Shown: positions 49,014 to 57,641 of the stretch, in pieces
Layout of the letters: each line of letters starts with the position of its first letter
Numbering within the stretch: position 1 is the first letter of the stretch
Source: Anaerolineae bacterium
Lineage (GTDB): Bacteria > Chloroflexota > Anaerolineae > Promineifilales > Promineifilaceae
Assembly: GCA_020848035.1 (NCBI GenBank)
Contig: JADLAX010000006.1
Location: forward strand, 1 to 64,000
DNA: 64,000 bases
Reading direction: 5' to 3'
Program-made: the position numbers and the translations under genes
Notes under the pieces: generated by a model
The model's input: only the letters and a program-made list of their open reading frames with translations
Database searches by the model: none
What the model was told of the DNA's origin: nothing

Positions 49014-50093
49014 ATGAATGAGCCATATCCCGATGACGTGTCGCGGCTGCTGGGGCAGGCGCGTGCTTTATTGCAAGAAGATGATTATGGACAGCTAGAC
49101 GCCGCCGCTCTCTGTTTTGCGGTGCTGGCCCGCTTCCCTGACCTGACCGAAGCCGCAGAGCTCGTTTTGGAAGCGTTTAGCGATCCCTGGCTGATTCGCG
49201 ACAATCGCAAGGCCATCGGGCGGCTGGTGGATGAATGGGACGACCGCGCCTGGCAGCACCGGCGGCGATTGGCGCTTTCGTTTCGCTATACCAGCCAGTG
49301 GGAGGGTGAGTTCCACGAGGGCACCGAGCGCGTAGAGATGGATGAGGTGATGCCCGCCGACGTACACGCCATGCTGGATGAAGGGCGCAGCCAGCTGCTG
49401 CAAGATTATTTGCTGGGGCAGCGGCGCGGCAGCGAAATGGCCTGGCCAATTTTCCTCGAAGCGATCAAGCGTACCGCCGAACCTGAACTCGCCATGCTGT
49501 GGGTGGGGCATCTCTACGCCGACCAGGGCTACTTTGCCGAGGCGGTAGATGTGCTGGAGATGCTGTTGGCGCGGTTGCCTGAATCGGTAAACGGCCGTCG
49601 CCTGTGGGCCGAGGTGCGCTGGTGGCGCGAATACCAGGAGCGCATTCCGTGGATACCGCCACGGACGGGCGGGCGTTCTGGCGCAAACGGCCGTCGCTAC
49701 CGCCAGATGATGGCCCAGGTTGATCCCACCTTTGCCACCGATTCCGAGGACGATGATGCATTCCTCGAACACATTCCGCCCGACATGGACAAGTTGCCGG
49801 ACGATTTTGTTTTGCCCCCGCCGGTGCAGGCGGAGCTGATTGCTCGTGTGGAAGAGGTGCTGGCGGGGTTGCCGGATGAGGTGAGTTGGAAAACGGCCGT
49901 TGACTGGAGCTACCTGGACAAGCTGGAAAACGGCGACATCGACACGACCCAATTTCCCGAATGGGCCCAATACCTGCTGCTGGAAATCGACGATCCGCAG
50001 CAGGAGCTGTTCCTCAAGCAGTACCTGCTCAGCTACCTCGCCAACCCGCCCCTGTTCGATGAAGGGGATGAGGATGAAGATACCACTGCATAG
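49014..50093 (+). CDS. helical-repeat (TPR-like) acidic protein, function unknown
   Basis: 359 residues, no signal peptide. The region about 150-200 (MAWPIFLEAIKRTAEPELAM, LWVGHLYADQGYFAEAVDVL) reads as tetratricopeptide-like helices; the C-terminus is very acidic (DEGDEDEDTTA). I recognise no named family. ATG at 49014 after GGAGAAAAAG. Stands alone on its strand. Confidence 0.75.
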   Translation: MNEPYPDDVSRLLGQARALLQEDDYGQLDAAALCFAVLARFPDLTEAAELVLEAFSDPWLIRDNRKAIGRLVDEWDDRAWQHRRRLALSFRYTSQWEGEFHEGTERVEMDEVMPADVHAMLDEGRSQLLQDYLLGQRRGSEMAWPIFLEAIKRTAEPELAMLWVGHLYADQGYFAEAVDVLEMLLARLPESVNGRRLWAEVRWWREYQERIPWIPPRTGGRSGANGRRYRQMMAQVDPTFATDSEDDDAFLEHIPPDMDKLPDDFVLPPPVQAELIARVEEVLAGLPDEVSWKTAVDWSYLDKLENGDIDTTQFPEWAQYLLLEIDDPQQELFLKQYLLSYLANPPLFDEGDEDEDTTA

Positions 50094-50099
50094 ATCGCC

Positions 50100-50216
50100 A
50101 CCGAATGAATTCGGCGTCTAAGAAAGGAAGTCTGCTCAAGCAGACTGGCGTTATCCTGCTCTACCCAGTGCGCTTTAGCGTACTTCTAGTTTTAGCCGAG
50201 GAATTCATTCCTCGGC
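50100..50216. repeat. intergenic small palindromes
   Basis: CCGAATGAATTCGG (50100-50113), AGTCTGCTCAAGCAGACT (near 50128-50145) and CCGAGGAATTCATTCCTCGG (50197-50216). The rest of the 227-bp gap holds CACGCAAAG...CTTTGCGTG (50235-50282) and nothing coding. Confidence 0.6.
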
Positions 50217-50320
50217 GCAGATTGTTATTGAATTTCACGCAAAGTCGCCAAGACGCCAATCCCTGCCTTCGCGCCTTTGCGTGAGGTAGTTGCCCTGTCA
50301 GGTCAACTCTAGAATCGTTG

Positions 50321-51349
50321 TTAGAGATGGTTTAGAAGCGCATCGGCAGCGGCGAGGCCGGAGAGGGCCGCGCCTTCGACGCGTGGGCCGTTGAAGGCGT
50401 CCCCAGCAAAGGTGAGCGGGGGCAGGCCGTCGGCCAGCAGGGTGCGCTCGGGGTGGGTGACCAGGGGCAGGGCGTAGCGCCAGCGGTGGATGTGGTGGCC
50501 TTTGATGACGCTGGTTTTGGATAGATACGGCCGTAATCCCCCCATAAACAACCCCACCAATTCCCCTTTAGGCGCTTCATACCACAGTTTGCTCTGCACC
50601 GGATTGGCGTGGGCCGTAACAATCGCAACCTCCGGCGAAATTCCCTTCTGTTGATTATCGGCCAGCCAGCTGATGGCCTGCTCCGGCTGCTGCACGGCGC
50701 CAGGCGCAGGCAGCGCCACGCCACCCGCTACCCAAAACAGCCCGGACAAACACGGTGCATACTCGATGCGTTCCAAAGCGGCACGATCGCTCGCTGTGAG
50801 CGGCACCTCGCCCGCGTCCAGCAGGGCCAGCGATTGGGGTACGGGCGGCGTGAGCAGTAAAGCGCGGGCAGTGAAAGTACGGCCGTCTTCCGCCACCACC
50901 TCCCAGCCATCCCCCGCCACCTGAATCTGGGTGAGTTTGGTCTGGGTGTGCACGGTGAGATGGGCGGCGAGGTGTTTGGCAACGGCCGTCATGCCGCCCG
51001 TAATGGCATAACGCGGAAAGCCATCATCCTTGCCATCGTTAGCCGGATCGTCGGCAGCTGAGCCTGCCGCCCAGCCGCGTGACCACTCAAACGCCAGCCC
51101 AAGCTCCAGCCACTCATCGACGATGGCTTGAAATTGCGGCTCGCGCACGGTGAAGAATTGTGCGCCATAGTCACCGCGGCCCGGCCCCAGCCGCCAGGTA
51201 GCTAACCGACCGCCCACGCCGCGCCCTTTTTCCACCACCTGTACCACATGCCCGGCAGTTTGCAATTGGCTGGCGGCCAGCAGCCCGGCCAGACCTGCCC
51301 CCACCACCAACACATCCACCGCCTGTTTTGACTCCATTGCTGTTATCAT
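50321..51349 (-). CDS. FAD-dependent amine oxidoreductase, renalase-like
   Basis: 342 residues. N-terminal FAD motif VDVLVVGAGLAGLLAASQL, GRGVGGRLATWRL (the GGR signature of NAD(P)/FAD amine oxidases), DYGAQFFTVRE typical of renalase-like proteins, and the C-terminal FAD loop FAGDAFNGPRVEGAALSG. Physiological substrate unknown. Start at 51349 or the in-frame ATG at 51337. Divergent from the RMD1-like gene. Confidence 0.87.
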   Translation of the reverse strand: MITAMESKQAVDVLVVGAGLAGLLAASQLQTAGHVVQVVEKGRGVGGRLATWRLGPGRGDYGAQFFTVREPQFQAIVDEWLELGLAFEWSRGWAAGSAADDPANDGKDDGFPRYAITGGMTAVAKHLAAHLTVHTQTKLTQIQVAGDGWEVVAEDGRTFTARALLLTPPVPQSLALLDAGEVPLTASDRAALERIEYAPCLSGLFWVAGGVALPAPGAVQQPEQAISWLADNQQKGISPEVAIVTAHANPVQSKLWYEAPKGELVGLFMGGLRPYLSKTSVIKGHHIHRWRYALPLVTHPERTLLADGLPPLTFAGDAFNGPRVEGAALSGLAAADALLNHL

Positions 51350-51387
51350 TGGCTAAACCTGACCTGACAGTGTTAGACTACGTCTCA

Positions 51388-51424
51388 TCACCCTGTCACC
51401 CTGTCACCCTGTCACCCGGTCACC
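51388..51424. repeat. TCACCCTG octamer tandem array
   Basis: Units TCACCCTG at 51388-51395, 51396-51403 and 51404-51411, then TCACCCGG and a partial unit. It lies in the divergent gap before the RMD1-like gene; no opposite arm is seen. Confidence 0.8.
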
Positions 51425-51447
51425 TACACACCACTCAGGAACGAAAA

Positions 51448-52473
51448 ATGTCCAACTCACTTGATGCCCAACTGTGTTACTTGTTTACCTTTCCCCACCT
51501 GGGAACGGCCGTAAACCAACCCACCGCCCCGCTGCAAAAGCTCAAAGATGCCCCTTACTTTAAGCCAGTCGATATGGATATGCAACTGCTGGAAGCAACG
51601 GCCGTACAAATCGAAGGCATCCAAATTTTGGTGCAGGCGTACCTGTACGAGCGGGAAATTCAGGTGCTGGAATGCCGCTTTCAGCTCAAGGACGTGCTGA
51701 GCAGCCAATCGTTGCAGCTCAAAGATCGGCTGGAGGCGGGGATGGTGCAGACGTTGGTGCCAACGGCCGTTTACGACAGCGGCCTCTACGAAGAGTACGT
51801 GCTTTTGCTGGTGTCTAGCGAGCAAGTGAATATCGACCAATTTGTGACGGACAAGGCGCAGCAGCTGGCCCGCTTTTTGCGCTCGCAGCGCGAAATCATC
51901 AGCCGCGATGATGTGGTGACCACCCTGGCGACGCGGGTGCGCTACTCCGAGCGCGACATGACCATTTTGGATTGGGAAGGTGGTATCGTGATGGCCCTGG
52001 ATGGCGATTTCCAGTCGGATATCGAGGTGATCAAAATTGCCAACTACCAGCTGCTGCGTTACCGCATGATCGACCAGCGCATCGAGAAGCGGCTGGAAAC
52101 GCTGCGCACCGATCTGCACCGCCGCCGTCGCCGCAGCCTCTTTCCCAGCGCCTCCCGTCGCGCCCTGCAGCAAATCATCCAGGAGCGGCTGACGCTGCTG
52201 CTTGATTTTGAACGCATTGACCAGGAGCTGTTGATGATTGGCGATTGGTACACCGCCCAGCTTTACCGCGCCGTCATTGATGAGCTGTACATGGACGAGT
52301 GGAAGCAAACGGTTAAAACCAAGCTGGAAAGCCTGGAATCGATTTTGCAGGTGGTGCAGGACAACTTTTCCGTCTCCTGGGCTGTCTTTTTAGACATGGT
52401 ACAGCTGGTGGGTTGGCTGCTCCTGCTGCTGGGTTACATCGTGCTCTTTTTCCTCGATTTGCGCCTGTATTGA
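51448..52473 (+). CDS. RMD1/DUF155-family protein
   Basis: 341 residues. The DUF155 core includes VTTLATRVRYSERDMTILDW, EGGIVMALDGDFQSDIEVIK and IANYQLLRYRMIDQRIEKRL; the C-terminus ends with a membrane helix (MVQLVGWLLLLLGYIVLFFL). Eukaryotic relatives (RMD1/RMND1) are mitochondrial membrane proteins involved in translation; bacterial role unknown. ATG at 51448 with CAGGAA upstream; the frame is open further upstream through repeat DNA. Confidence 0.85.
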   Translation: MSNSLDAQLCYLFTFPHLGTAVNQPTAPLQKLKDAPYFKPVDMDMQLLEATAVQIEGIQILVQAYLYEREIQVLECRFQLKDVLSSQSLQLKDRLEAGMVQTLVPTAVYDSGLYEEYVLLLVSSEQVNIDQFVTDKAQQLARFLRSQREIISRDDVVTTLATRVRYSERDMTILDWEGGIVMALDGDFQSDIEVIKIANYQLLRYRMIDQRIEKRLETLRTDLHRRRRRSLFPSASRRALQQIIQERLTLLLDFERIDQELLMIGDWYTAQLYRAVIDELYMDEWKQTVKTKLESLESILQVVQDNFSVSWAVFLDMVQLVGWLLLLLGYIVLFFLDLRLY

Positions 52474-52482
52474 GCTCCAGGC

Positions 52483-53439
52483 TCAACCGCTTAACGGATT
52501 CAGGGCAACATAGACAATGTACAGGGCAATGGTGACCAGCGTATGCACGATCAGCACGTTGTTGATCGTTTGTTTTTCGGCAAGCGGCAGCGTGGGGCGG
52601 GTGTACAGCGGCACGATAAACGGTGGCGGCAAAATGAGCAGGGTGAAAACGGCCGCTTCAAAATACCCATCCAGCTGCAACAATCCGCGAATAATAAACA
52701 CGTTGATGAGCATGGCCAGGGGAATCAGCAGCGCCAGGCGCAGGGCTACCAGCGATAACGCCGTGCGCAGGCCGCGGCGATCAATCTCAATGCCGTAGCC
52801 CACAATCAGCAAAATCAGGGGGATGGTGAGGCTGCCCAGGAAGTTGAGCGTGGTTATGATCGCGCCGGTGACGGGCAGCGCGGGCAGTGCGTCGGCAACC
52901 CCCAGCAGGTTCAGCGCCAGGCTGGTCAGGATGGCCAGGACCACCGGCGAGGTCACAAACGAACGGCCGATTCCGCCCAGGCTCTGACGGCCGTCGCGTT
53001 TCAGCAGCAGCAGCGGCAAAAAGATAAACCAGATAAAAATCTCGTGCCCCAGGTCCACGATGGCAATTGTGCCAATTTGCTCCAGGCCGTAGCCGCTGCC
53101 AAACAAACTGACACCCAGCAAGCCATATTCAAACCCGGTGGTGAGAAATGGAAAATAGTCGTAGGCAATCTTCAGCTGCTTTTTGAGCAGCTGGCCCAGC
53201 AAAAAGAGCAGCACACACAAGCCAAAGATCAGCCCAAAAATGATCAGATAGGCCGATTTCAGCTCAATTTCCAGAAAAGAAATGAAGAGCACGGCCGGAA
53301 GGGTCACGTTGATGACAAATTTGCGCAGCTCGTCAATGGTGAGGTGGCTCAAAAAGCGGCGGGTGCGAATGACGTAGCCCAGGGCCAGCAGCAGCACAAT
53401 GGGCAGCACCCGGTTGATAATTTGAATGGTTGGTGCCAT
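52483..53439 (-). CDS. AEC-family (auxin efflux carrier) transporter
   Basis: 318 residues, about ten membrane helices in two five-helix halves. VINVTLPAVLFISFLE in the first half and the helix-break region SLTIPLILLIVGYGIEID in the second are typical of AEC permeases (malate/malonate or other organic anion transport). Substrate unknown. Convergent with the DUF155 gene. Confidence 0.88.
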   Translation of the reverse strand: MAPTIQIINRVLPIVLLLALGYVIRTRRFLSHLTIDELRKFVINVTLPAVLFISFLEIELKSAYLIIFGLIFGLCVLLFLLGQLLKKQLKIAYDYFPFLTTGFEYGLLGVSLFGSGYGLEQIGTIAIVDLGHEIFIWFIFLPLLLLKRDGRQSLGGIGRSFVTSPVVLAILTSLALNLLGVADALPALPVTGAIITTLNFLGSLTIPLILLIVGYGIEIDRRGLRTALSLVALRLALLIPLAMLINVFIIRGLLQLDGYFEAAVFTLLILPPPFIVPLYTRPTLPLAEKQTINNVLIVHTLVTIALYIVYVALNPLSG

Positions 53440-53478
53440 GGTAATCCGTTTTGATGGTTGGCTTGTAACTGTACAGGT

Positions 53479-53578
53479 CTCGTTCCACGCTCTGCGTGGA
53501 ATGCTGTTGGCGACGCTCCGCGTCGCACGGGACGCGGAGCGTCCTGGTCATCATTCCCACGCAGAGCGCGGGAACGAG
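53479..53578. repeat. CTCGTTCCACGCTCTGCGTGG composite palindrome, copy 2
   Basis: Same order of palindromes as 28154-28256: CGTTCCACGCTCTGCGTGGA, GACGCTCCGCGTC, GACGCGGAGCGTC, and ATTCCCACGCAGAGCG...GGAACGAG. Confidence 0.8.
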
Positions 53579-53686
53579 TCGCACTACCTGAATTGTTACA
53601 TTGGCTTTATTGAAAAAAGATCGCGCAGCGTCCCCAAATGCCCAGCAAAAATCTGTGCCATCTGTGAAATCTGTGGATTCTAAATC

Positions 53687-55033
53687 TTAGGCGAGGGCGT
53701 TGGTGAATACGGCCGTAGTCTGCCCCTCCACCTCGGCCAGCGTCACCCCCGGCATCAGCTCCAGCAGCGTCAGCTGCCCGTCCACAAAGGCAAACACCGC
53801 CAGATCGGTGATGATCATGTCCACCGCACCCAAGGCGGTCAGCGGCAGGGTGCATTCTGGCACGATTTTGGCCTCGCCTTCGCGGCTGGCGTGGGTCATG
53901 GTGATGATCAGCTTTTTGGCCCCAGAGGCTAAATCCATCGCCCCACCGACGCCCAGCAGCGGCTTGCCCGGCACGGCCCAATTGGCCAGGTTGCCCGCCT
54001 CATCCACCTGCAAACCGCCCATGATGGCCACGTCCACGTGCCCGCCGCGAATCATGGCAAACGAGTCGGCGCTGTCGAAATAGCTGCTGCCGGGCAGCGC
54101 CGTCACCGGAATTTTGCCTGCGTTCACCGGATACTCCATCGCCCCGCCCGCTTCCGGCGCGGGACCCACGCCCAGCATCCCATTTTCCGTATGCAAAATA
54201 ATGCCATGCTCCGGCGTGATGAGATCGGCCACCAGGGTGGGGATGCCCACGCCCAGGTTGACCACATCGCCGGGTTTCAGCTCGCGCAGGGCACGTTCGG
54301 CCATCACCATGCGCACATCGCCCGCCTTCTTGGCCCCGCCGTCAATGGAGGCGGAGCTGCCTAAATCGTCCAGCGTGGTGTGGGCCTGCACCAGGAAGTC
54401 CACATAGCAGCCCGGGGTGTGAATTTCGTTGGGATCGAGTGCGCCCAGCGGCACGATCTCTTCCACTTCGGCAATCACCAGGTCGGCGGCGGTGGCCATG
54501 GCTTTGTTGAAGTTTTGCTCAGTCATGCGGTAGACGAGGTTGCCCGCCTCGTCGGCGCGCCAGGCACGAATGAGAGCCACGTTGCCCCGCAGAGCGGGCT
54601 GGAAAACGTGCAGCACACCGTTAATCATTTTGGTCTCTTTGCCCTCGGCCAGGACGGTTCCGGCGGCGGTGGGCGTGTAAAAGCCGCCAATGCCCGCCCC
54701 GGCGGCGCGCATCGCCTCGGCCAGTGAGCCTTGGGGAATCAGCTCCACCTCCATCGCGCCGGATTGGGCCGCAGCCACCGCCTCTTTGTTGCTGGTGAAG
54801 AAGGAGCCGATCGCTTTTTTGATTTGCCCGTTGCGCAGCAGGCGTCCGCCGCCCAGGCCCGGTTCGCCGACGTTGTTGGCCACGTAGGTCAGGTCGCGCA
54901 CGGCCGTTTCGGCCAGCGCGTGCAGCAGGTGGACGGGGTTGCCGGTCATGCCGAAGCCGCCAACGAGGATGGTGTCGCCGTTTTTGATATGGGCAACGGC
55001 CGTTTCCAGGGAAAGTTGTGGTTTTTTGTTCAT
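53687..55033 (-). CDS. fused 3-oxoacid-type CoA-transferase (A and B subunits in one chain)
   Basis: 448 residues. The A-like half (about 1-225) has the [20 protein letters not shown] start and [13 protein letters not shown]; the B-like half (from about 235) has [20 protein letters not shown], the catalytic Glu in [12 protein letters not shown], and [18 protein letters not shown] ending. Fused forms resemble mammalian SCOT. Exchanges CoA between succinyl-CoA (or acetyl-CoA) and an oxoacid. Divergent from the aldehyde oxidoreductase gene. Confidence 0.9.
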   Translation of the reverse strand: MNKKPQLSLETAVAHIKNGDTILVGGFGMTGNPVHLLHALAETAVRDLTYVANNVGEPGLGGGRLLRNGQIKKAIGSFFTSNKEAVAAAQSGAMEVELIPQGSLAEAMRAAGAGIGGFYTPTAAGTVLAEGKETKMINGVLHVFQPALRGNVALIRAWRADEAGNLVYRMTEQNFNKAMATAADLVIAEVEEIVPLGALDPNEIHTPGCYVDFLVQAHTTLDDLGSSASIDGGAKKAGDVRMVMAERALRELKPGDVVNLGVGIPTLVADLITPEHGIILHTENGMLGVGPAPEAGGAMEYPVNAGKIPVTALPGSSYFDSADSFAMIRGGHVDVAIMGGLQVDEAGNLANWAVPGKPLLGVGGAMDLASGAKKLIITMTHASREGEAKIVPECTLPLTALGAVDMIITDLAVFAFVDGQLTLLELMPGVTLAEVEGQTTAVFTNALA

Positions 55034-55163
55034 GCCGGAATCTTATCACAAATCGGGCGGCAAACCTGCGGTTTTCCACATGAAAGGATCAGAAAATGAC
55101 GGGGTGTTGCGGGGGCGGAACGGCCGTTTTGTGTTACCCTTGTAAACAACTCGTTTACCCAAT

Positions 55164-55220
55164 CCTGACAGGTTTTTAAACCGACATCGCGATTAACCAC
55201 GACTTAAAAAACCTGTCCGG
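55164..55220. repeat. CCTGACAGGTTTTT palindromic element (intergenic copy)
   Basis: CCTGACAGGTTTTTAA (55164-55179) faces TTAAAAAACCTGTCCGG (55204-55220). A related, slightly degenerate member of the family inside galT and GH42. Confidence 0.65.
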
Positions 55221-55238
55221 TTTCTAGAGAGGCAGCCC

Positions 55239-56996
55239 ATGCGCAACTATTTACACATTCATCTGAATGACCAAACCGTGACCCGCCAGCCGATGGCCGG
55301 TGAAGAGCTGGTGATGGCCGGGCGGTATCTTATCGCCAAGACGCTGGTGGAGAGCGGCGCGGCCGCCGTGGACCCGCTGGGGCCGGACAACCCGCTCATT
55401 TTTTCGGCGGGGCCGTTTGCCGGGACCACCTTTTCCAACGCCAATCGACTCAGCGTCGGCTGCAAAAGCCCGCTCACCGGCGGTATCAAAGAGGCCAACG
55501 CGGGCGGCACGCTGGCCTACGGCATGGGGCGCATCGAGGTAGCCGGATTTACCCTGCACGGCCAATCGGACGAGTGGGTGGTTTTGCACTTCGACAAAGA
55601 AGGGCAGCTCACGTTTGAAGATGCCACACCGTACCTGGGCAAAAACAACACGGAAACGGCCGAACTGCTCTACGAAACATACGGCAAGAAGATCGCCTTT
55701 GCCCTGTGCGGTCCGGTGGGCGAATACCAGGGTTTACTGGCGGGCATTACGATTAGCGACAGTGATGGACGGCCGTCTCGCCTGGCGGCGCGCGGCGGGG
55801 TGGGGGCGGTCATGGGCAGCAAAAAGGTGAAGGCCATCGTCATCGAGCTGCACAAAATGCCCAATTTGCACGACCGCAAAAAGACGCTGGAGTCGGTGCG
55901 TACTTACGCCAAATGGATCCAGGAAGACCCGGCGATTCAGAACAGCTACGCGCCCATCGGCACGATGGCGATGGCCGATTACACCAACCACATCGGCGGC
56001 ATTCCGGTGAACAATTTCACCCTCGGCGCCCAGGTGAATGATTCGGAAGAGACGTTTAAGATGGGCGGCACCTACATCACCGAGCTGAACAATTCGCGCG
56101 GCGGCAACCACACCCATGCCTGTATGCCTGGCTGCACCATCCAGTGCAGCAATGTGTATGTGGATGCCGAGGGTAAGGAAATCACCTCCCCGGTGGAGTA
56201 CGAGACGCTGGCGCTGCTGGGCACCAACTGCGGCCTGCGCGATCCCGATCACCTGGCGGAGATGAACCAATATTGCAACGAGCTGGGCATCGACACCATC
56301 GAAACCGGGGCGATGATCGCCGTGCTGATGGATGCCGGTCTGGCTGAGTTTGGCGATCTGGATTTTATGCGGCGGGTCTTTTTGGAGCTGAAGGATGGGT
56401 CGGTAGACGGCCGTCTCTGGGCTCAGGGCACGGCGCGGGTAGGTGAGCATTACGGCATCCACCGCGTGCCGTGCATCAAAAAGCAGGCCATCTCCGCCTA
56501 CGACCCGCGTGTCATCGAGGTGACCGGCATCTCCATGATGACCACGGCGCAGGGGGCGGACCACACCGCAGGCAACGTGCCCCGGCTGGACTCACGCAGC
56601 AAGAACGTGGATGAACTGAAGAAGCTGAGCCTGGAAGCGCAAATTGGCTGCGCGGCGGTCGATTCGCTGGGGATCTGCATTTTTGGGCGCACGGTGACCA
56701 ACCCCAACGTCGCTTTTCTGGCCAATGCGGTGAATGCGGCCGTCGGTACTGAGCTTGATCCCGGCTTCTTTCAGCGCATCGGCCGGGCCACGCTGCGCCT
56801 GGAGCGCACATTTAACCTGGCGGCCGGTTTTGCCGAGGCAGATGATAATTTGCCGGACTTTTTCTACGATGAGCCGCTGCCGCCATCGGGTATGGTGGCC
56901 CGGTTCCATGCGCCAGAAGTACATGAGATTTACGACCTGTTGGATGAGGTGGGGGTGCAGGGGGTGCCGGGGGACTACGGCCGTGTGAATGGTTAA
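55239..56996 (+). CDS. aor: aldehyde ferredoxin oxidoreductase family (tungstopterin) enzyme
   Basis: 585 residues, usual AOR length. N-terminal domain with AGPFAGTTFSNANRLSVGCKS; metal/pterin region SPLTGGIKEANAGG and ARGGVGAVMGSKKVKAI; [4Fe-4S] ligands in HACMPGCTIQC (C-x3-C-x3-C) plus the distal Cys in DSLGICIFGR. Classic hyperthermophile AOR has C-x2-C-x3-C, so this is a divergent subgroup. Oxidises an aldehyde to the acid with ferredoxin; exact aldehyde unknown. Preceded by GAGAGG before the ATG. Confidence 0.9.
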   Translation: MRNYLHIHLNDQTVTRQPMAGEELVMAGRYLIAKTLVESGAAAVDPLGPDNPLIFSAGPFAGTTFSNANRLSVGCKSPLTGGIKEANAGGTLAYGMGRIEVAGFTLHGQSDEWVVLHFDKEGQLTFEDATPYLGKNNTETAELLYETYGKKIAFALCGPVGEYQGLLAGITISDSDGRPSRLAARGGVGAVMGSKKVKAIVIELHKMPNLHDRKKTLESVRTYAKWIQEDPAIQNSYAPIGTMAMADYTNHIGGIPVNNFTLGAQVNDSEETFKMGGTYITELNNSRGGNHTHACMPGCTIQCSNVYVDAEGKEITSPVEYETLALLGTNCGLRDPDHLAEMNQYCNELGIDTIETGAMIAVLMDAGLAEFGDLDFMRRVFLELKDGSVDGRLWAQGTARVGEHYGIHRVPCIKKQAISAYDPRVIEVTGISMMTTAQGADHTAGNVPRLDSRSKNVDELKKLSLEAQIGCAAVDSLGICIFGRTVTNPNVAFLANAVNAAVGTELDPGFFQRIGRATLRLERTFNLAAGFAEADDNLPDFFYDEPLPPSGMVARFHAPEVHEIYDLLDEVGVQGVPGDYGRVNG

Positions 56997-57056
56997 TGGT
57001 CAATGGTCAATGGTCATTGGTTAATGAAGCTGGCTCCGTGGTGGGCCAGCTTTTTT
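56994..57056 (+). terminator. TGGTCAA heptamer array and intrinsic terminator after aor
   Basis: Tandem TGGTCAA-type units occupy 56990-57023. They are followed by AAGCTGGC (57027-57034), a short loop, GCCAGCTT (57045-57052) and TTTTTT. Confidence 0.8.
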
Positions 57057-57152
57057 GTTTGGCAGTTTGGCAGAAGAAGTGCCAGTGGAGGGATGCCTGC
57101 ACCTAAAATCTCATGGCTGAGAAGCTTTTTTGCGGGTAAAATGGGCCGCAGT

Positions 57153-57518
57153 ATGGATTTTGAGAAGACGATTTGGCCCTGGGAAAGTAGCGGTCCTGCT
57201 CCCGTCGTGGTGGCGGAAACAGAGTGGGATATTGACACTTCCCTTGACCAGGAAACGGAAGATGACCGGGAAAGCCTGGCGCGGGTGATCATCCACAATG
57301 ATGACGTGACGCCCATGGATTTTGTGGTCATCATCCTACAGCGGATTTTCCAGCTTTCCCCGCTGGAGGCAGAGCACGTGATGGTTACCGCCCACTTTAA
57401 CGGGCAGGCCCTGGTGGCCATGCTGCCCCTCAGCGAAGCCAAAACTCGTGTGGGAAAAGCCCATTTTGCCGCCCAGCTAGAGGGATATCCCCTATTGTTT
57501 ACCATTGAGCCGGTTTAA
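57153..57518 (+). CDS. clpS: ClpS-family adaptor of Clp protease
   Basis: 121 residues. The ClpS core is clear: VIIHNDDVTPMDFVVIILQRIF, SPLEAEHVMVTAHFNGQALV and the C-terminal EGYPLLFTIEP. The N-terminal ~45 residues are an acidic variable extension. ClpS delivers N-degron substrates to ClpA/ClpC. ATG at 57153 follows a possible -10 (TAAAAT, 57137-57142) closely enough for leaderless translation; an in-frame ATG at 57141 adds four residues. Confidence 0.87.
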   Translation: MDFEKTIWPWESSGPAPVVVAETEWDIDTSLDQETEDDRESLARVIIHNDDVTPMDFVVIILQRIFQLSPLEAEHVMVTAHFNGQALVAMLPLSEAKTRVGKAHFAAQLEGYPLLFTIEPV

Positions 57519-57576
57519 CGGTTGGGCGTAAACGGCCGTTTCCCCGGTTCTTCATTTCCACAAGTCACATTTTTGC

Positions 57577-57621
57577 GTCTGCCACATACGCTGCGGCCAC
57601 TGGCCGCATCCCATTGCAGAC
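57577..57621 (+). promoter_or_regulatory. nested hairpin in aminotransferase leader
   Basis: GTCTGC (57577-57582) pairs with GCAGAC (57616-57621) around the perfect palindrome GCGGCCACTGGCCGC (57593-57607). It lies 20 bp before the start codon region and may affect translation; I match it to no known riboswitch. Confidence 0.4.
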
Positions 57622-57641
57622 ACACCAATTTTGGAGGCATT

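Noticed and set aside
51388..51424. Short tandem array as possible CRISPR
   Set aside because: Units are 8 bp and directly adjacent with no spacers; the same is true of the other tandem arrays here. No cas genes are present.
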